Below, piece by piece: positions 18,240-26,694 of a DNA stretch of 64,000 bases. The stretch comes from Sulfuritalea sp. Lineage in GTDB: Bacteria > Pseudomonadota > Gammaproteobacteria > Burkholderiales > Rhodocyclaceae. A program made the position numbers and the translations under genes. The stretch lies in assembly GCA_022842325.1 (NCBI GenBank), contig JALHPU010000015.1:1-64000 (forward strand), given 5' to 3'. Position 1 is the first letter of the stretch; each line of letters begins with the position of its first letter. The notes beneath the pieces were generated by a model. That model was not told the DNA's origin. It was given only the letters and a program-made list of their open reading frames with translations, and made no database searches.

Positions 18240-18269
18240 GTAGCTACAATGATGATGGAAGGAAAAAAG

Positions 18270-18608
18270 ATGCTGGAGTTTTTCAGGATATCTGGTCTCT
18301 TCGTCATTACGGCACTGGCTGAGATTGTCGGTTGCTACCTGCCGTGGCTTGTCTTGACCCAAGAACGTTCCCGTTGGTTGCTTATCCCAGCCGCTCTGTC
18401 ACTGGCAGCGTTCGCTTGGTTGCTCACGTTGCATCCTGGTGCTGCCGGGCGTATCTATGCAGCCTATGGCGGCGTCTATGTTGGCATCGCCATGCTTTGG
18501 CTTTGGCAGGTCGACGGCCTCACTCCGACGCGCTGGGATCTAATCGGCAGCGCGGTGAGCCTTGCCGGTATGGCCATCATTGCCATGCAGCCAGGTCGCA
18601 GCGTTTAG
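18270..18608 (+). CDS. YnfA/UPF0060-family small membrane protein
   Basis: A 112-residue, four-helix membrane protein. [14 protein letters not shown] near the start and [17 protein letters not shown] near residue 75 are typical of the YnfA family, which belongs to the SMR-like small drug transporter fold. I took the ATG at 18270 (preceded by GGAAGGAAAA) because it matches the usual family length; 18249 is an alternative. It is divergent from cadA and 6 bases upstream of the cadR-like gene, so it likely shares its transcript. Transport substrate is unknown. Confidence 0.8.
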   Translation: MLEFFRISGLFVITALAEIVGCYLPWLVLTQERSRWLLIPAALSLAAFAWLLTLHPGAAGRIYAAYGGVYVGIAMLWLWQVDGLTPTRWDLIGSAVSLAGMAIIAMQPGRSV

Positions 18609-18614
18609 GCGCTC

Positions 18615-19073
18615 ATGAAAATCGGAGAACTTGCCCGCCATACCGGTACCCAGGTGGAGACCATCCGCTATTACGAGCGCGAGGGGCTGTTGCCGGAAAC
18701 CGCGCGTACCGACGGCAACTACCGCATCTATGGGCCCTCGCATGCGGAACGGCTGCGCTTCATCCGCAACTGCCGCAGCCTGGACATGACGCTCGACGAG
18801 ATTCGGCTATTGCTGCGCTTCAAGGATTCGCCAGCGGAAAACTGCGGAGGCGTGAATGACTTGCTCGACGAGCACATCGGCAATGTCGCCAGCCGCATCC
18901 GCGAACTGCGCCAACTGGAACGGCAACTCAAAAGCCTGCGCGAACTTTGTCAGGTTGCCAGCGATGCGGGCCGTTGCGGCATTCTGAATAAGCTAACGCA
19001 ATCAGATACGACAAAGCCGCGTTCTTTGGCGATTTCTCATACATCTAAGGCCCTCAGTAAATGTGGAAGGTAA
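18615..19073 (+). CDS. CadR/PbrR-type MerR-family regulator
   Basis: A 152-residue regulator with the MerR helix-turn-helix (MKIGELARHTGTQVETIRYY) and a coiled dimerisation helix. Cys77, Cys112 and Cys121 lie at the positions of the three metal-binding Cys of CadR/PbrR, which sense Cd(II) or Pb(II). The C-terminal tail after residue 125 is longer and more basic than usual, ending SKALSKCGR, and runs into a degenerate intergenic stretch, so the natural end may have been altered. It would activate the 19-base-spacer promoter at 18209-18239 and so cadA. Confidence 0.85.
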   Translation: MKIGELARHTGTQVETIRYYEREGLLPETARTDGNYRIYGPSHAERLRFIRNCRSLDMTLDEIRLLLRFKDSPAENCGGVNDLLDEHIGNVASRIRELRQLERQLKSLRELCQVASDAGRCGILNKLTQSDTTKPRSLAISHTSKALSKCGR

Positions 19074-19328
19074 GCAAATACCGCATTTCACAACCATTAA
19101 GGAAATCCTAGCTACGGATGTGGCCTGTCATTGGTGTTAATTGCTCGCCGAAAACTGGCCGTTCAGGTAAGCCAGCGGGTGCATCAGGTATTCAAATTGG
19201 AAGGCTACCTTGTATGGCCGGCTATTGCGGAGCTCGGCCGATGTACGGATCAAATTGCTCGCCGGATACCGGACATCCAGCGAGCTCCAGAGACTGAAAT
19301 TTGAACGACATCTCGAATGACCGGATAT
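19074..19328. other. Non-coding stretch left of the insertion sequence
   Basis: No gene was supported here. The bases contain loosely repeated GGCCG / TTGCTCGCCG phrases (for example TTGCTCGCCGAAAACTGGCCG at 19140 and TTGCTCGCCGGATACCGG at 19254) and look like decayed repeat DNA interrupted by the insertion sequence. Confidence 0.4.
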
Positions 19329-20916
19329 GGCCTATTGTGTTGAAAAACTCCTGGACATGCCATAGGCATTAATGATATGATTATGGCATTGTTTAGGAGG
19401 ATGCATTGCCATGATGGGTCGTCAAGCAACGGGTCGTGAGCAGCTGTTCTACACCTTCAGCATGGAAGACCACGTTCCGGAGGATCATCTGCTCCGGGGC
19501 ATTCATCAGTTTCTCGACCTGAGTTCCTTCCGGAAACACTTGGAACCGTTCTACAGCCCGGTCGGGCGACCCTCGATTGATCCCGAGTTGATGATCCGCA
19601 TGCTGATCGTCGGCTACTGCTTCGGGATTCGTTCAGAGCGGCGCCTGTGCGAGGAAGTCCATCTCAACCTGGCTTATCGCTGGTTCTGCCGGCTGGGCCT
19701 GGAAGATCCGGTGCCGAATCACTCGACGTTCTCCAAGAACCGGCACGGTCGCTTTCGTGACAGCGAGGCTTTTCGCCATTTGTTCGAAGGCGTCCTTCAG
19801 CGCTGCATGGTCGAAGGGCTGGTACGCGGCGAAGGCTTTGCGACCGACGCCAGCATTGTCAAGGCCGATGCCCAGCGGCAGAGTGGCGTACCAGGAAATG
19901 AGCCTATTGACTGGGGCAACCCGGACGAGGCCACTCGACCGGTGCGCGAGTACCTTGCGGCATTGGAGGAGACGAATGATCCGGTTGCGCCGCGTAAATC
20001 CATCTCGCGGACAGATCCTGCGGCCTCCTGGACTTGTGCTCCGGGCGGTCCGGCCTTCTTTGCCTACTCGACCAACTATCTGATTGATCTCAAGGCCGGC
20101 ATCATCGTCGACGTCGAAGCGTCGGCCGTCAATTCGGCAGCCGAGGTAAATGCTACCAAGGCGATGATAGAGCGGGTCGAGAACAAATTCGACCTGAAGC
20201 CGGAACGCTTGGTCGGCGATACCAACTACGGTTCGGCCGCCATGCTCGGCTGGCTGGTCGATGAGAAGCAGATCGAGCCGCATGCGCCGGTTTGGGACAA
20301 GTCCGAGCGTGAGGATGGAACATTCTCGTCCAGCGAGTTTGAGTGGAATGCGCAGACCAACGAATACTGCTGCCCGGCAGGCAAGGTGCTTCGCTCCAAT
20401 TGGCGTCCCTTCAAGAATCCCCGCACACGTATTACGAAGGTGGACACCATCGTCTATCGCTCAAGCCAGTTCGACTGCACCAAATGCCCGATGAAGAGCC
20501 AGTGCTGTCCGAACACGCCGATTCGCAAGATCGCCCGCAGCATCCATGAGGACGCGCGTGATGTGGCTCGCGCCATCGCGACAACCGATGCCTACGCGCA
20601 GTCACGCAAGGATCGAAAGAAGGTTGAGATGCTGTTCGCTCATCTCAAGCGCATCCTGAAACTCGACAAGTTGCGATTGCGTGGCTTCAGCGGTGCGGAA
20701 GATGAGTTCTTGCTTGCAGCAACCGTGCAGAATTTACGAAGAATGGCAATGTGGTTGATGCAAAATGCACCAAAACCAGAACTGATCCCCGCATAACAGC
20801 GGGTTGGAGGCGTGTCGCCTTCAGAATCTCACCATCAACTTCGCCTGCACTTCGGTTTCTCCATAGCCCGCCTCATCTGCCAAAAATTTAAACCGACTTT
20901 TTCAACAGAATAGGCC
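19329..20916 (+). mobile_element. IS1182-like insertion sequence
   Basis: One transposase gene is enclosed by inverted repeats 19329-19350 and 20895-20916 (22 bp, two mismatches; core TGTTGAAAAA). The outermost 8 bp (GGCCTATT / AATAGGCC) may be a palindromic target instead of the element, so the true ends may be 19338 and 20907. No clear direct target duplication is seen. The right end abuts the degenerate repeat copy B, so the element is inserted within or next to that repeat. Confidence 0.75.
19411..20796 (+). CDS. IS1182-family DDE transposase
   Basis: A 461-residue transposase with an N-terminal DUF772-type DNA-binding region (GRPSIDPELMIRMLIVGYCF; FSKNRHGRF) and an RNase H-like DDE domain: ATDASIVKADA (first Asp), GDTNYGSA (second Asp) and KKVEMLFAHLKRIL (Glu). 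A Cys-rich insertion (FDCTKCPMKSQCCP) is typical for this family. The gene is intact and begins with tandem ATGs at 19411 and 19414 after AGGAGG. It fills the element defined by the flanking inverted repeats, so it is probably still active. Confidence 0.9.
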   Translation: MMGRQATGREQLFYTFSMEDHVPEDHLLRGIHQFLDLSSFRKHLEPFYSPVGRPSIDPELMIRMLIVGYCFGIRSERRLCEEVHLNLAYRWFCRLGLEDPVPNHSTFSKNRHGRFRDSEAFRHLFEGVLQRCMVEGLVRGEGFATDASIVKADAQRQSGVPGNEPIDWGNPDEATRPVREYLAALEETNDPVAPRKSISRTDPAASWTCAPGGPAFFAYSTNYLIDLKAGIIVDVEASAVNSAAEVNATKAMIERVENKFDLKPERLVGDTNYGSAAMLGWLVDEKQIEPHAPVWDKSEREDGTFSSSEFEWNAQTNEYCCPAGKVLRSNWRPFKNPRTRITKVDTIVYRSSQFDCTKCPMKSQCCPNTPIRKIARSIHEDARDVARAIATTDAYAQSRKDRKKVEMLFAHLKRILKLDKLRLRGFSGAEDEFLLAATVQNLRRMAMWLMQNAPKPELIPA

Positions 20917-21034
20917 GGGTGCTGCGGTAGGCCAACGGCAGCTACCTGGCACCGCAATTTCAATGGCTGCTTCGCGGCGGTGAACTTGAAGGATTGGATT
21001 TCGGGTTCGTGCCCTTATGCGGAACTCCACATAA
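20915..21034. repeat. Degenerate repeat, copy B, between the IS and the RIT element
   Basis: Gapless homologue of 2195-2314. It ends in a perfect hairpin: GTGCCCTTATG (21009-21019) and CATAAGGGCAC (21030-21040), the right arm of which runs into the left inverted repeat of the RIT element. The stretch 20797-21189 contains the IS tail, this repeat and the RIT left end, and no gene. Confidence 0.6.
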
Positions 21035-21066
21035 GGGCACTTATGCTGACCTCCCGATTATGTGGA
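21035..21066 (+). repeat. RIT element left terminal inverted repeat
   Basis: Thirty-two bases, matching the reverse complement of 24201-24232 except at one position (C versus T at the 20th base). It overlaps the right arm of the copy B hairpin by six bases. Confidence 0.9.
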
Positions 21067-21077
21067 ATGGTATGAAT

Positions 21078-21098
21078 GCCAGGCTGCCAAAGCCTGGC
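21078..21098. repeat. Perfect hairpin in the left subterminal part of the RIT element
   Basis: GCCAGGCT, 5-base loop, AGCCTGGC. It lies between the left inverted repeat and the first recombinase gene, and could be an accessory protein-binding site or a barrier to read-through transcription from outside. Confidence 0.5.
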
Positions 21099-21189
21099 TG
21101 CGAGGTGGTTTTCAGGTATTGATGTGACAGCAAGGTCGACATAATTTCTGCGGTCGTCTGAAGTAGTGGTTCTACTTCAGGAGACCGTT

Positions 21190-22149
21190 ATGAACCAAAT
21201 CACTCTGCAACAGGCCGCGCCAAGGGCGGGGCAATCTGAGGCGCTCTCGGACTGCATCATCGAGGAGCTGCGCCGTTACGACGAACACCTATGCGACGTG
21301 CGCGGGTTGGCCGCAGGGACGCGGAGCCATCGGTGTCTGATTGTGGGACGCTTCCTGCATCAGAAGTTCGCGGGTTGCCCTGTCGATATTGCCAAGCTAC
21401 ACCCCGAGGACGTGCGCCAGTTCATTGCCGACCAACTGGACGTACGTCGGACACCATCCAACGCGTCGCAGTTGGCGGCCGCATTGCGTAGCTACTTCCG
21501 TTACCGGACGACCTGCGGCGATCAGGTCGGATCAGTGATGGCGGTAATCACGAATCCTGTTCACTGGAAGCTGGCGTCATTGCCGCGCGCGCTCAAGCCC
21601 GACGAGATCGAGCGCCTGTTGAATTCCTTCACTGCTGTGCATCGCTGGCCGAAGTACGGCTATGCCATCGTTCGTTGCGCACTGGACATGGGACTGAGGG
21701 CTGGTGAAATCGCGAACCTCATGATCAGCGACATCGACTGGCGTTCTGGGACGGTAACGCTGCGGGGAACGAAATCCCTGCGTCAGGACATCCTTCCATT
21801 GCCGATGGAAACCGGGCAGGCGTTGGCCGACTATCTGGAACATGAACGCCCGCTCACCAGCAATCCAGCGGTCTTCGTCCGATGCCTGGGGTGGCGTGAT
21901 CAGCCCATTACGTCGATGGCGATCCAGAAGGTGATCAAACGAGCCTGTTGCCGAATTGGTCTGATGCATTTCAGCGCGCATTCGCTGCGCCACACTCTGG
22001 CATGTCGTCTTGTGGAGAACGGTAGTTCGCTCAAGGAAGTGGCTGATGTACTGCGGCACCGTTCGCTGAACACCACCCTGATCTACGCCAAGCTCGATAC
22101 GCCGAAACTGTCCGCCGTACCGTTGCCCTGGCCGGGGAGCGGATCATGA
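21190..22149 (+). CDS. RIT tyrosine recombinase A
   Basis: A 319-residue site-specific recombinase. The catalytic set is visible: Arg170 (MGLRAGEI), Lys195 (RGTKSLRQ), His264 and Arg267 (HSLRH), His290 (LRHRS) and nucleophile Tyr299 (LIYAKLD). The N-terminal part (residues 20-125) is the SAM-like core-binding domain. ATG 21190 has AGGAGA upstream. Its TGA overlaps the next ATG by 4 bases. It would cut and join DNA at the element ends together with the two other recombinases. Confidence 0.9.
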   Translation: MNQITLQQAAPRAGQSEALSDCIIEELRRYDEHLCDVRGLAAGTRSHRCLIVGRFLHQKFAGCPVDIAKLHPEDVRQFIADQLDVRRTPSNASQLAAALRSYFRYRTTCGDQVGSVMAVITNPVHWKLASLPRALKPDEIERLLNSFTAVHRWPKYGYAIVRCALDMGLRAGEIANLMISDIDWRSGTVTLRGTKSLRQDILPLPMETGQALADYLEHERPLTSNPAVFVRCLGWRDQPITSMAIQKVIKRACCRIGLMHFSAHSLRHTLACRLVENGSSLKEVADVLRHRSLNTTLIYAKLDTPKLSAVPLPWPGSGS

Positions 22150-23120
22150 GCCGGCGCATCAGCCTGCAGACAAGGATCGATGACTTTCTTGCCGAGCGCC
22201 GTCGCCTTGGATTTGAGTTGCGGTCGCGGGATACCCTCTTGTCTGGCTTTGCGCGCTACGTGGCCAGCCGACATCACCGCGGAGCACTGACCGTCGAACT
22301 GATGGCGGATTGGGCACGGCACGACAAGAGAAACCGCGAAACACCGGGCACATGGGCTCGTCGACTGGAGAGGGTGCGGCTATTTGCCCGATATCTGAGT
22401 CAGTTCGAACCGGATACCGAGGTGCCGGACGAATCGATCTTTGGGCCTGTACCCGGTCGCGTGGCGCCGCACATCTACCGCGAAGACGAGATCGTCGAAT
22501 TGCTGGCGGCGGCTCGCCAACTCGGACCGCGCAACAGTTTGCGCCCGGCCACCTACGAGGCGCTATTCGGTCTGATGGCATCGAGCGGACTGCGTGTGTC
22601 CGAAGCCATTCACCTGCGCGATGCCGATGTTGATTTCAAAACCGGGATGCTGACCATACGGCAAACCAAGTTCGCCAAGTCTCGGCAGTTACCCATGCAT
22701 CCAAGTACGGTGGAGGCGATGGCGCGCTATCGGCGGGAGCGTGTGCAGCAGGTTCCATCCACACCGGACACACCGTTCCTTGTCAGTAGTCGCGGTCGTC
22801 GCCTGGGGCAAGCGCTCAGCGCCCGCCAGGCTCACCGCGTCTTCACTGCACTACGTAACAGTCTCGGTTGGGTCAATCGCGGCGCGCACGATGCGCCGCG
22901 ATTGCACGACCTGCGCCATACCTTTGCCGTCCGGCGCATGATGCTCTGGCATGCCGATGGCACCGATATCGAGCAGATGATGCTGGCGCTATCCACCTAC
23001 ATGGGCCATGCCAAGATTTGCTACACGTATTGGTACCTCACGGCCGTACCGGAATTGATGGCTCTTGCCGGTGGCAAGTTTGAGCGCTTCGCCGATCTTT
23101 CGGGGGATTGCGATGCGTAA
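22146..23120 (+). CDS. RIT tyrosine recombinase B
   Basis: A 324-residue recombinase with Arg150 (SSGLRVSEAI), Lys175/178 (QTKFAKS), His254 and Arg257 (HDLRHTF), His288 (YMGHAK) and Tyr297 (TYWYL). It begins inside the stop of recombinase A and ends 8 bases inside recombinase C, so the three are translationally coupled. The fixed order and overlap suggest that the three proteins act as one complex. Confidence 0.9.
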   Translation: MSRRISLQTRIDDFLAERRRLGFELRSRDTLLSGFARYVASRHHRGALTVELMADWARHDKRNRETPGTWARRLERVRLFARYLSQFEPDTEVPDESIFGPVPGRVAPHIYREDEIVELLAAARQLGPRNSLRPATYEALFGLMASSGLRVSEAIHLRDADVDFKTGMLTIRQTKFAKSRQLPMHPSTVEAMARYRRERVQQVPSTPDTPFLVSSRGRRLGQALSARQAHRVFTALRNSLGWVNRGAHDAPRLHDLRHTFAVRRMMLWHADGTDIEQMMLALSTYMGHAKICYTYWYLTAVPELMALAGGKFERFADLSGDCDA

Positions 23121-24132
23121 GATCAAGCAACCCAAGGCACCGCCCTCATTCGCCGCGCTCGTGCAAACCTACTTTGCCGAGTATCTGACCCAACAGCGGG
23201 CGCTCAGCCCGCAGACCATCGCCGCCTACCGGGACGCATTCGTGCTATTCCTCAACTTTGCAGAGTCACGCCTGGGCAAGTCACCGACTGCCATGGCGCT
23301 GGCAGACATTACGCCAGCGCTGATCATCGCCTTCCTCGACCACCTGGAACGTCAGCGACACAATTCCGTGCGTAGTCGAAATGCGCGTCTGACGGCCTTG
23401 CGATCGTTTCTGAAGTTTGCGGCCCACCGGGATGTGTCGTCTCTGGGAGCGATTGAGCGTGCGTTGGGTGTGCCCGTGAAACGCTTCGAACGCCAGATGT
23501 TCGAGTATTTGTCGCGCGAGGAGATGCTGGAGGTGATCGACATGCCCGATGCAACCTGGGTGGGCCAGCGGGATCATGTGCTGTTCCTGCTGCTTTACAA
23601 CACCGGGGCGCGCGTGTCGGAGATCATCAGCGTCAAGGTCGGCGAGGTGGTACTTGACGAAGGTGCCTCCTGCGTCCATCTACATGGCAAGGGTCGCAAA
23701 CAACGCAGCGTTCCGCTGTGGCACGCTACCGTAAAGACCATCCGGGCCTGGTTAAAGTTGAATCCACAGTTCGATGCAGCCTCTCCTTTGCTGCCAACCC
23801 GCAACGGGGTTGCGATGTCGCGTTCATCGGTCGCAAAGCGACTGGCGTTGGCAGTATGCGAGGCGGCCACAACATATCCCAATCTGAAGAAGAAGCGGGT
23901 TTCTCCCCATACCATCCGCCACACCACGGCGATGCATCTGCTGCAAGCCGGCGTGGACATCAGCGTAATCGCGCTTTGGCTCGGCCACGAAAGTCCTGTA
24001 ACCACCCATGGCTACGTCGAGGCTGATCTGACGATGAAGGAGCGCGCCTTGGCCAGGCTTCACGAACCGGATGCCAAAATCCAGCGCTACCGGGCACCAG
24101 ACTCGCTGATCGACTTCCTGAACGCGCTGTGA
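23113..24132 (+). CDS. RIT tyrosine recombinase C
   Basis: A 339-residue recombinase with Arg167 (NTGARVSEI), Lys193 (HGKGRKQR), His266 and Arg269 (HTIRH), His292 (WLGHES) and Tyr301 (THGYVEA). It is the XerC-like member and has a longer C-terminal tail than the other two. The internal ATG at 23113 was chosen because it overlaps the previous stop by only 8 bases; the upstream frame extension lies within gene B. It ends 68 bases before the right inverted repeat. Confidence 0.9.
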   Translation: MRKIKQPKAPPSFAALVQTYFAEYLTQQRALSPQTIAAYRDAFVLFLNFAESRLGKSPTAMALADITPALIIAFLDHLERQRHNSVRSRNARLTALRSFLKFAAHRDVSSLGAIERALGVPVKRFERQMFEYLSREEMLEVIDMPDATWVGQRDHVLFLLLYNTGARVSEIISVKVGEVVLDEGASCVHLHGKGRKQRSVPLWHATVKTIRAWLKLNPQFDAASPLLPTRNGVAMSRSSVAKRLALAVCEAATTYPNLKKKRVSPHTIRHTTAMHLLQAGVDISVIALWLGHESPVTTHGYVEADLTMKERALARLHEPDAKIQRYRAPDSLIDFLNAL

Positions 24133-24200
24133 TTATGCGGACATCGAAATGCGCGCCCGCCCCGTGTCATCAGCGGTTGGCGCTCGTTTCGTATCCCGAA

Positions 24201-24232
24201 TCCACATAATCGAGAGGTCAGCATAAGTGCCC
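24201..24232 (-). repeat. RIT element right terminal inverted repeat
   Basis: Thirty-two bases, inverted copy of 21035-21066 with one mismatch. Its outer 12 bases (GCATAAGTGCCC) and the following TTGC one base beyond also occur at 2309-2325 in the unoccupied repeat. Confidence 0.9.
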
Positions 24233-24541
24233 ATTGCAGACCTTCAGCCTGTTACTTGTTGTATGGCTGGTAGCAAAGTACAGCAGCCGTTCCAACTGAT
24301 TGCTCACCATCAACACTTTGGCCAGAACGGCCATTGGACGCTTGCAGCTTGAGGGGCAGCAACAATGCGTATTGCCGCCGTTCATCAAATCACCGGAAAA
24401 AAATCCTGCGTGACCAATCTGCGCGGCAGCCTATCCAAAATCGCTACTCACCCTTCGTGCCAAAAACAGGCATACGGGTATCGCTATTGCTATGGTCTGC
24501 AAGCGAATGAAAAGATGACCTTCTGAGAGAGCCAACGGTAC
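24233..24541. other. Non-coding stretch right of the RIT element
   Basis: No gene, RNA or strong hairpin was seen. It includes phrases such as GGCCAGAACGGCCATTGGAC resembling the decayed repeat DNA on the other side of the element. Confidence 0.4.
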
Positions 24542-24631
24542 TTAATCGCGATCCTTGGACGGCAGAAACATCGCGCACAGGCTGCCCAGGAAGGGCAGAA
24601 AAGTGATCAGCACAAGTTCCATGTCAGCCAT
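24542..24631 (-). pseudogene. Fragment of the 5' end of an mrpA gene
   Basis: The minus strand encodes 29 residues ([20 protein letters not shown], then MFLPSKDRD and stop). They match the start of the intact mrpA at 32766 ([20 protein letters not shown]) at 22 of 29 positions. Similarity continues upstream of the ATG through CACTAGAATGGC and reaches into the end of the neighbouring CNNM gene (to about 24665). It is a remnant of a duplicated or displaced mrp operon start and is too short to work as an antiporter subunit. Confidence 0.75.
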
Positions 24632-24643
24632 TCTAGTGGGGCA

Positions 24644-25966
24644 TCAAGATGTTCCCGGACCAGAACTGGCTGTCGCCTGCAATCTGACAGCCAGCACCTC
24701 GTCAACCCGGTTGTGGTCCATATCCACTACTTCGAACTGCCACTCGCCATGGCGAAACTTTTCTGCGCGTTTGGGAATCTTGCCCATGTGCGCCACCACA
24801 AAGCCACCGACCGTGTGATACAGGCCATTGGCCTCCTCCCCCAGCCCCGATATTTCGAGCTTGTTCTGCAGCATGTCGATGGGGAGCAGCCCATCGAGCA
24901 GCCAGGACCCATCTTCCCGCTGCACGGCGAGCGATTGCTCCGGATCGTCGACGCCGGGCATCATGTTGCCTGCCATGGTCTGAAATAGATCGCTGATGGT
25001 GACCACGCCTTCGGTCAGGCCGAATTCGTTGACGACCAGGGCGAAGTCGGCGTTACGCTCGCGAAAGGTACGCAACAGTTCCATCAGCGTCAGGCTAGCC
25101 GGAACATAAAGGGGTGGTGTAAGCGGCAAGTCTGCAAAATGCTTCAACTCACCGGAAAGCGCTGCCTGGAGCAGGGTGCGGCTTTCTGCCAGACCGACCG
25201 CTTTCTGCATACTGCCATTGCAAATCGGATAGCGGCCATGCGGAGCATCGCGCAGGACATGCAGGTTCTCATTGTGCGAGCGCTCAAGATCGATGAAGGC
25301 AACATCCTTAAGTGGCGTCATGACGGCAGCAACATGACGGCCTTCGAGCAAAAACACATTGCCCAGCAAATGGCTCTCTTCCGGCGCGATGGCGCCCGAC
25401 CGGATTCCTTCATCCACCGCGGCGAGAATATCCTCGACACCGGTCACTTCGGGCGCGGAGCGGACTGGCAGCACCTTCAACACAAGGTCAGCAGACCAGG
25501 ACAGCAATCGGATGGCCGGTGACAAGGCGCGGATGAACAACTGCATGAAGGGGGCGACCAGACTGGCTACCTGTTCCGGATAGGCGAGAGCGATGCGCTT
25601 GGGTACGATTTCGCCAAAGACTATGGCAAAGGCCGTGACCACAATCACGGTGGTGGTGATGGCGATTTCGCTGCGCGCCGCCGCGAGCAGCGGCAGCGAC
25701 TCCGCGATGAAGTTCTCGATGTGCCCGGCCAGTGCATTCTCGCCGAAGATTCCCGCCAAAAGACTCGCGGTAGTCAATCCGGTTTGCGTGGCCGCAATGA
25801 AGCGCGAAGGTGTTTCCTTGATGCGCATCGCCCGCGCCGCCGCGTGGCTGCCGGCTTCGACCATGAGTTGCAGGCGGGATCGTCTTGATGCAGCCAGAGC
25901 CATTTCTGCCAGGGCAAAAAAGCCGCAGATCAAGATCAGCAAGACCAATATAGCCAGGGCGTTCAT
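24644..25966 (-). CDS. CNNM/CBS-domain transporter (hemolysin/CorC family)
   Basis: A 440-residue membrane protein: N-terminal CNNM (DUF21) domain with four helices (MNALAILVLLILICGFFALA; ITTTVIVVTAFAIVFGEIVPKR), then a CBS pair from about residue 200 (GRHVAAVMTPLKDVAFIDLE; LRTFRERNADFALVVNEFG) and the CorC/HlyC domain at the end. The family is implicated in Mg2+/Co2+ or other cation export. The stop codon lies within DNA that is similar to the mrpA upstream region, so the last residues (SSGPGTS) may have been gained by that junction. Confidence 0.85.
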   Translation of the reverse strand: MNALAILVLLILICGFFALAEMALAASRRSRLQLMVEAGSHAAARAMRIKETPSRFIAATQTGLTTASLLAGIFGENALAGHIENFIAESLPLLAAARSEIAITTTVIVVTAFAIVFGEIVPKRIALAYPEQVASLVAPFMQLFIRALSPAIRLLSWSADLVLKVLPVRSAPEVTGVEDILAAVDEGIRSGAIAPEESHLLGNVFLLEGRHVAAVMTPLKDVAFIDLERSHNENLHVLRDAPHGRYPICNGSMQKAVGLAESRTLLQAALSGELKHFADLPLTPPLYVPASLTLMELLRTFRERNADFALVVNEFGLTEGVVTISDLFQTMAGNMMPGVDDPEQSLAVQREDGSWLLDGLLPIDMLQNKLEISGLGEEANGLYHTVGGFVVAHMGKIPKRAEKFRHGEWQFEVVDMDHNRVDEVLAVRLQATASSGPGTS

Positions 25967-26087
25967 CGCGTGACATTCTCTTCGGGAGGATTCAGAGAAT
26001 ATCTCATGGAATCCTTCTAAATCAGTTGCTGACTTCCAAGGAGGGACAGAGTGAAGTGCTTCTATTCATCGGACTGCCAACCCCCAA

Positions 26088-26402
26088 TCAGCCCTCAATC
26101 AGCACCTGATCCCGGAAGCCGCTCTTGCGGATGAAACTGTACGCTGCATCAAGATCGGCCCACAAGCGCTGGCTGCCTTCGCGGTTGAGTTCGATCCTGT
26201 TGGTGGCATCAGTTGGCAGGGCCTGCCCATAGGCATAGACAGTCCATGCGACAGTAGACGATGGCCTGCTGATGGTCATCTTCTCGACAACGCCGTTTTC
26301 GATGAAGGCGACAAGATCCTTGGGAAGCATTTTCGAATTATGACTACCACGCGTTGGCCTCCCCATGAGGGAGGAATGTCTTGCGTTACATGAAGCTCTC
26401 AT
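26088..26402 (-). CDS. Hypothetical protein of 104 (or 80) residues
   Basis: The first ATG at 26402 overlaps the stop of the YdcH-like gene (ATGA), which suggests coupled translation. A second in-frame ATG at 26330 (MLPKDLVAFIENGVVEKMT) starts the more protein-like part, with a ribosome site weak at both. The core looks like a small alpha/beta protein with a helix near the end (QRLWADLDAAYSFIRKSGF). No family was recognised. It closes a string of four small genes on this strand. Confidence 0.5.
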   Translation of the reverse strand: MRASCNARHSSLMGRPTRGSHNSKMLPKDLVAFIENGVVEKMTISRPSSTVAWTVYAYGQALPTDATNRIELNREGSQRLWADLDAAYSFIRKSGFRDQVLIEG

Positions 26403-26623
26403 ACCTGGACCGAACTGGCTTTCTTGATCAGTTCGTACATTTCGTCCTTTAGCCGTAATTTCCTCTTTTTCAATATCTCGATATCTTCATGACTTGCCGG
26501 ATCGATGCGGGCCTCCATGTTCCGAATCTTGTGATCCAGTTCATTGTGCTTGCTGAACAGGCTGTCAAAGTGACGGTCATTCGCCTTGAGTTGGGAAATT
26601 AACTCACGATATTCCGGAAACAT
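26399..26623 (-). CDS. YdcH/DUF465-like small coiled protein
   Basis: A 74-residue, highly charged helical protein (HFDSLFSKHNELDHKIRNME; ILKKRKLRLKDEMYELIKK), matching the short DUF465/YdcH family of unknown function. An AAGGAGG ribosome site lies just before the ATG. It overlaps the next gene by 4 bases. Confidence 0.7.
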   Translation of the reverse strand: MFPEYRELISQLKANDRHFDSLFSKHNELDHKIRNMEARIDPASHEDIEILKKRKLRLKDEMYELIKKASSVQV

Positions 26624-26694
26624 TGCTGTCCTCCTTGGTAGTCTGGAAACCCAATACTGTCAGTGATCCGCTCTTAAAAAGCTTGGTCATGACT

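Larger units (their letters stand above)
21035..24232 (+). mobile_element. RIT element (recombinases in trio), apparently complete
   Basis: Three overlapping tyrosine-recombinase genes in one direction are bounded by inverted repeats 21035-21066 and 24201-24232, which are 32 bp with one mismatch (GGGCACTTATGCTGACCTC ... ATTATGTGGA). A known class of mobile DNA, the RIT elements, has exactly this plan. Total length is 3198 bp. No direct target duplication is obvious; the outermost bases are shared with the apparent empty site at about 2309-2325. Confidence 0.88.

Noticed and set aside
21009-21040. Rho-independent terminator at the hairpin left of the RIT element
   Set aside because: The 11-bp perfect stem is not followed by a T-run and is better explained as part of the insertion target, as the related copy A shows part of the same structure.
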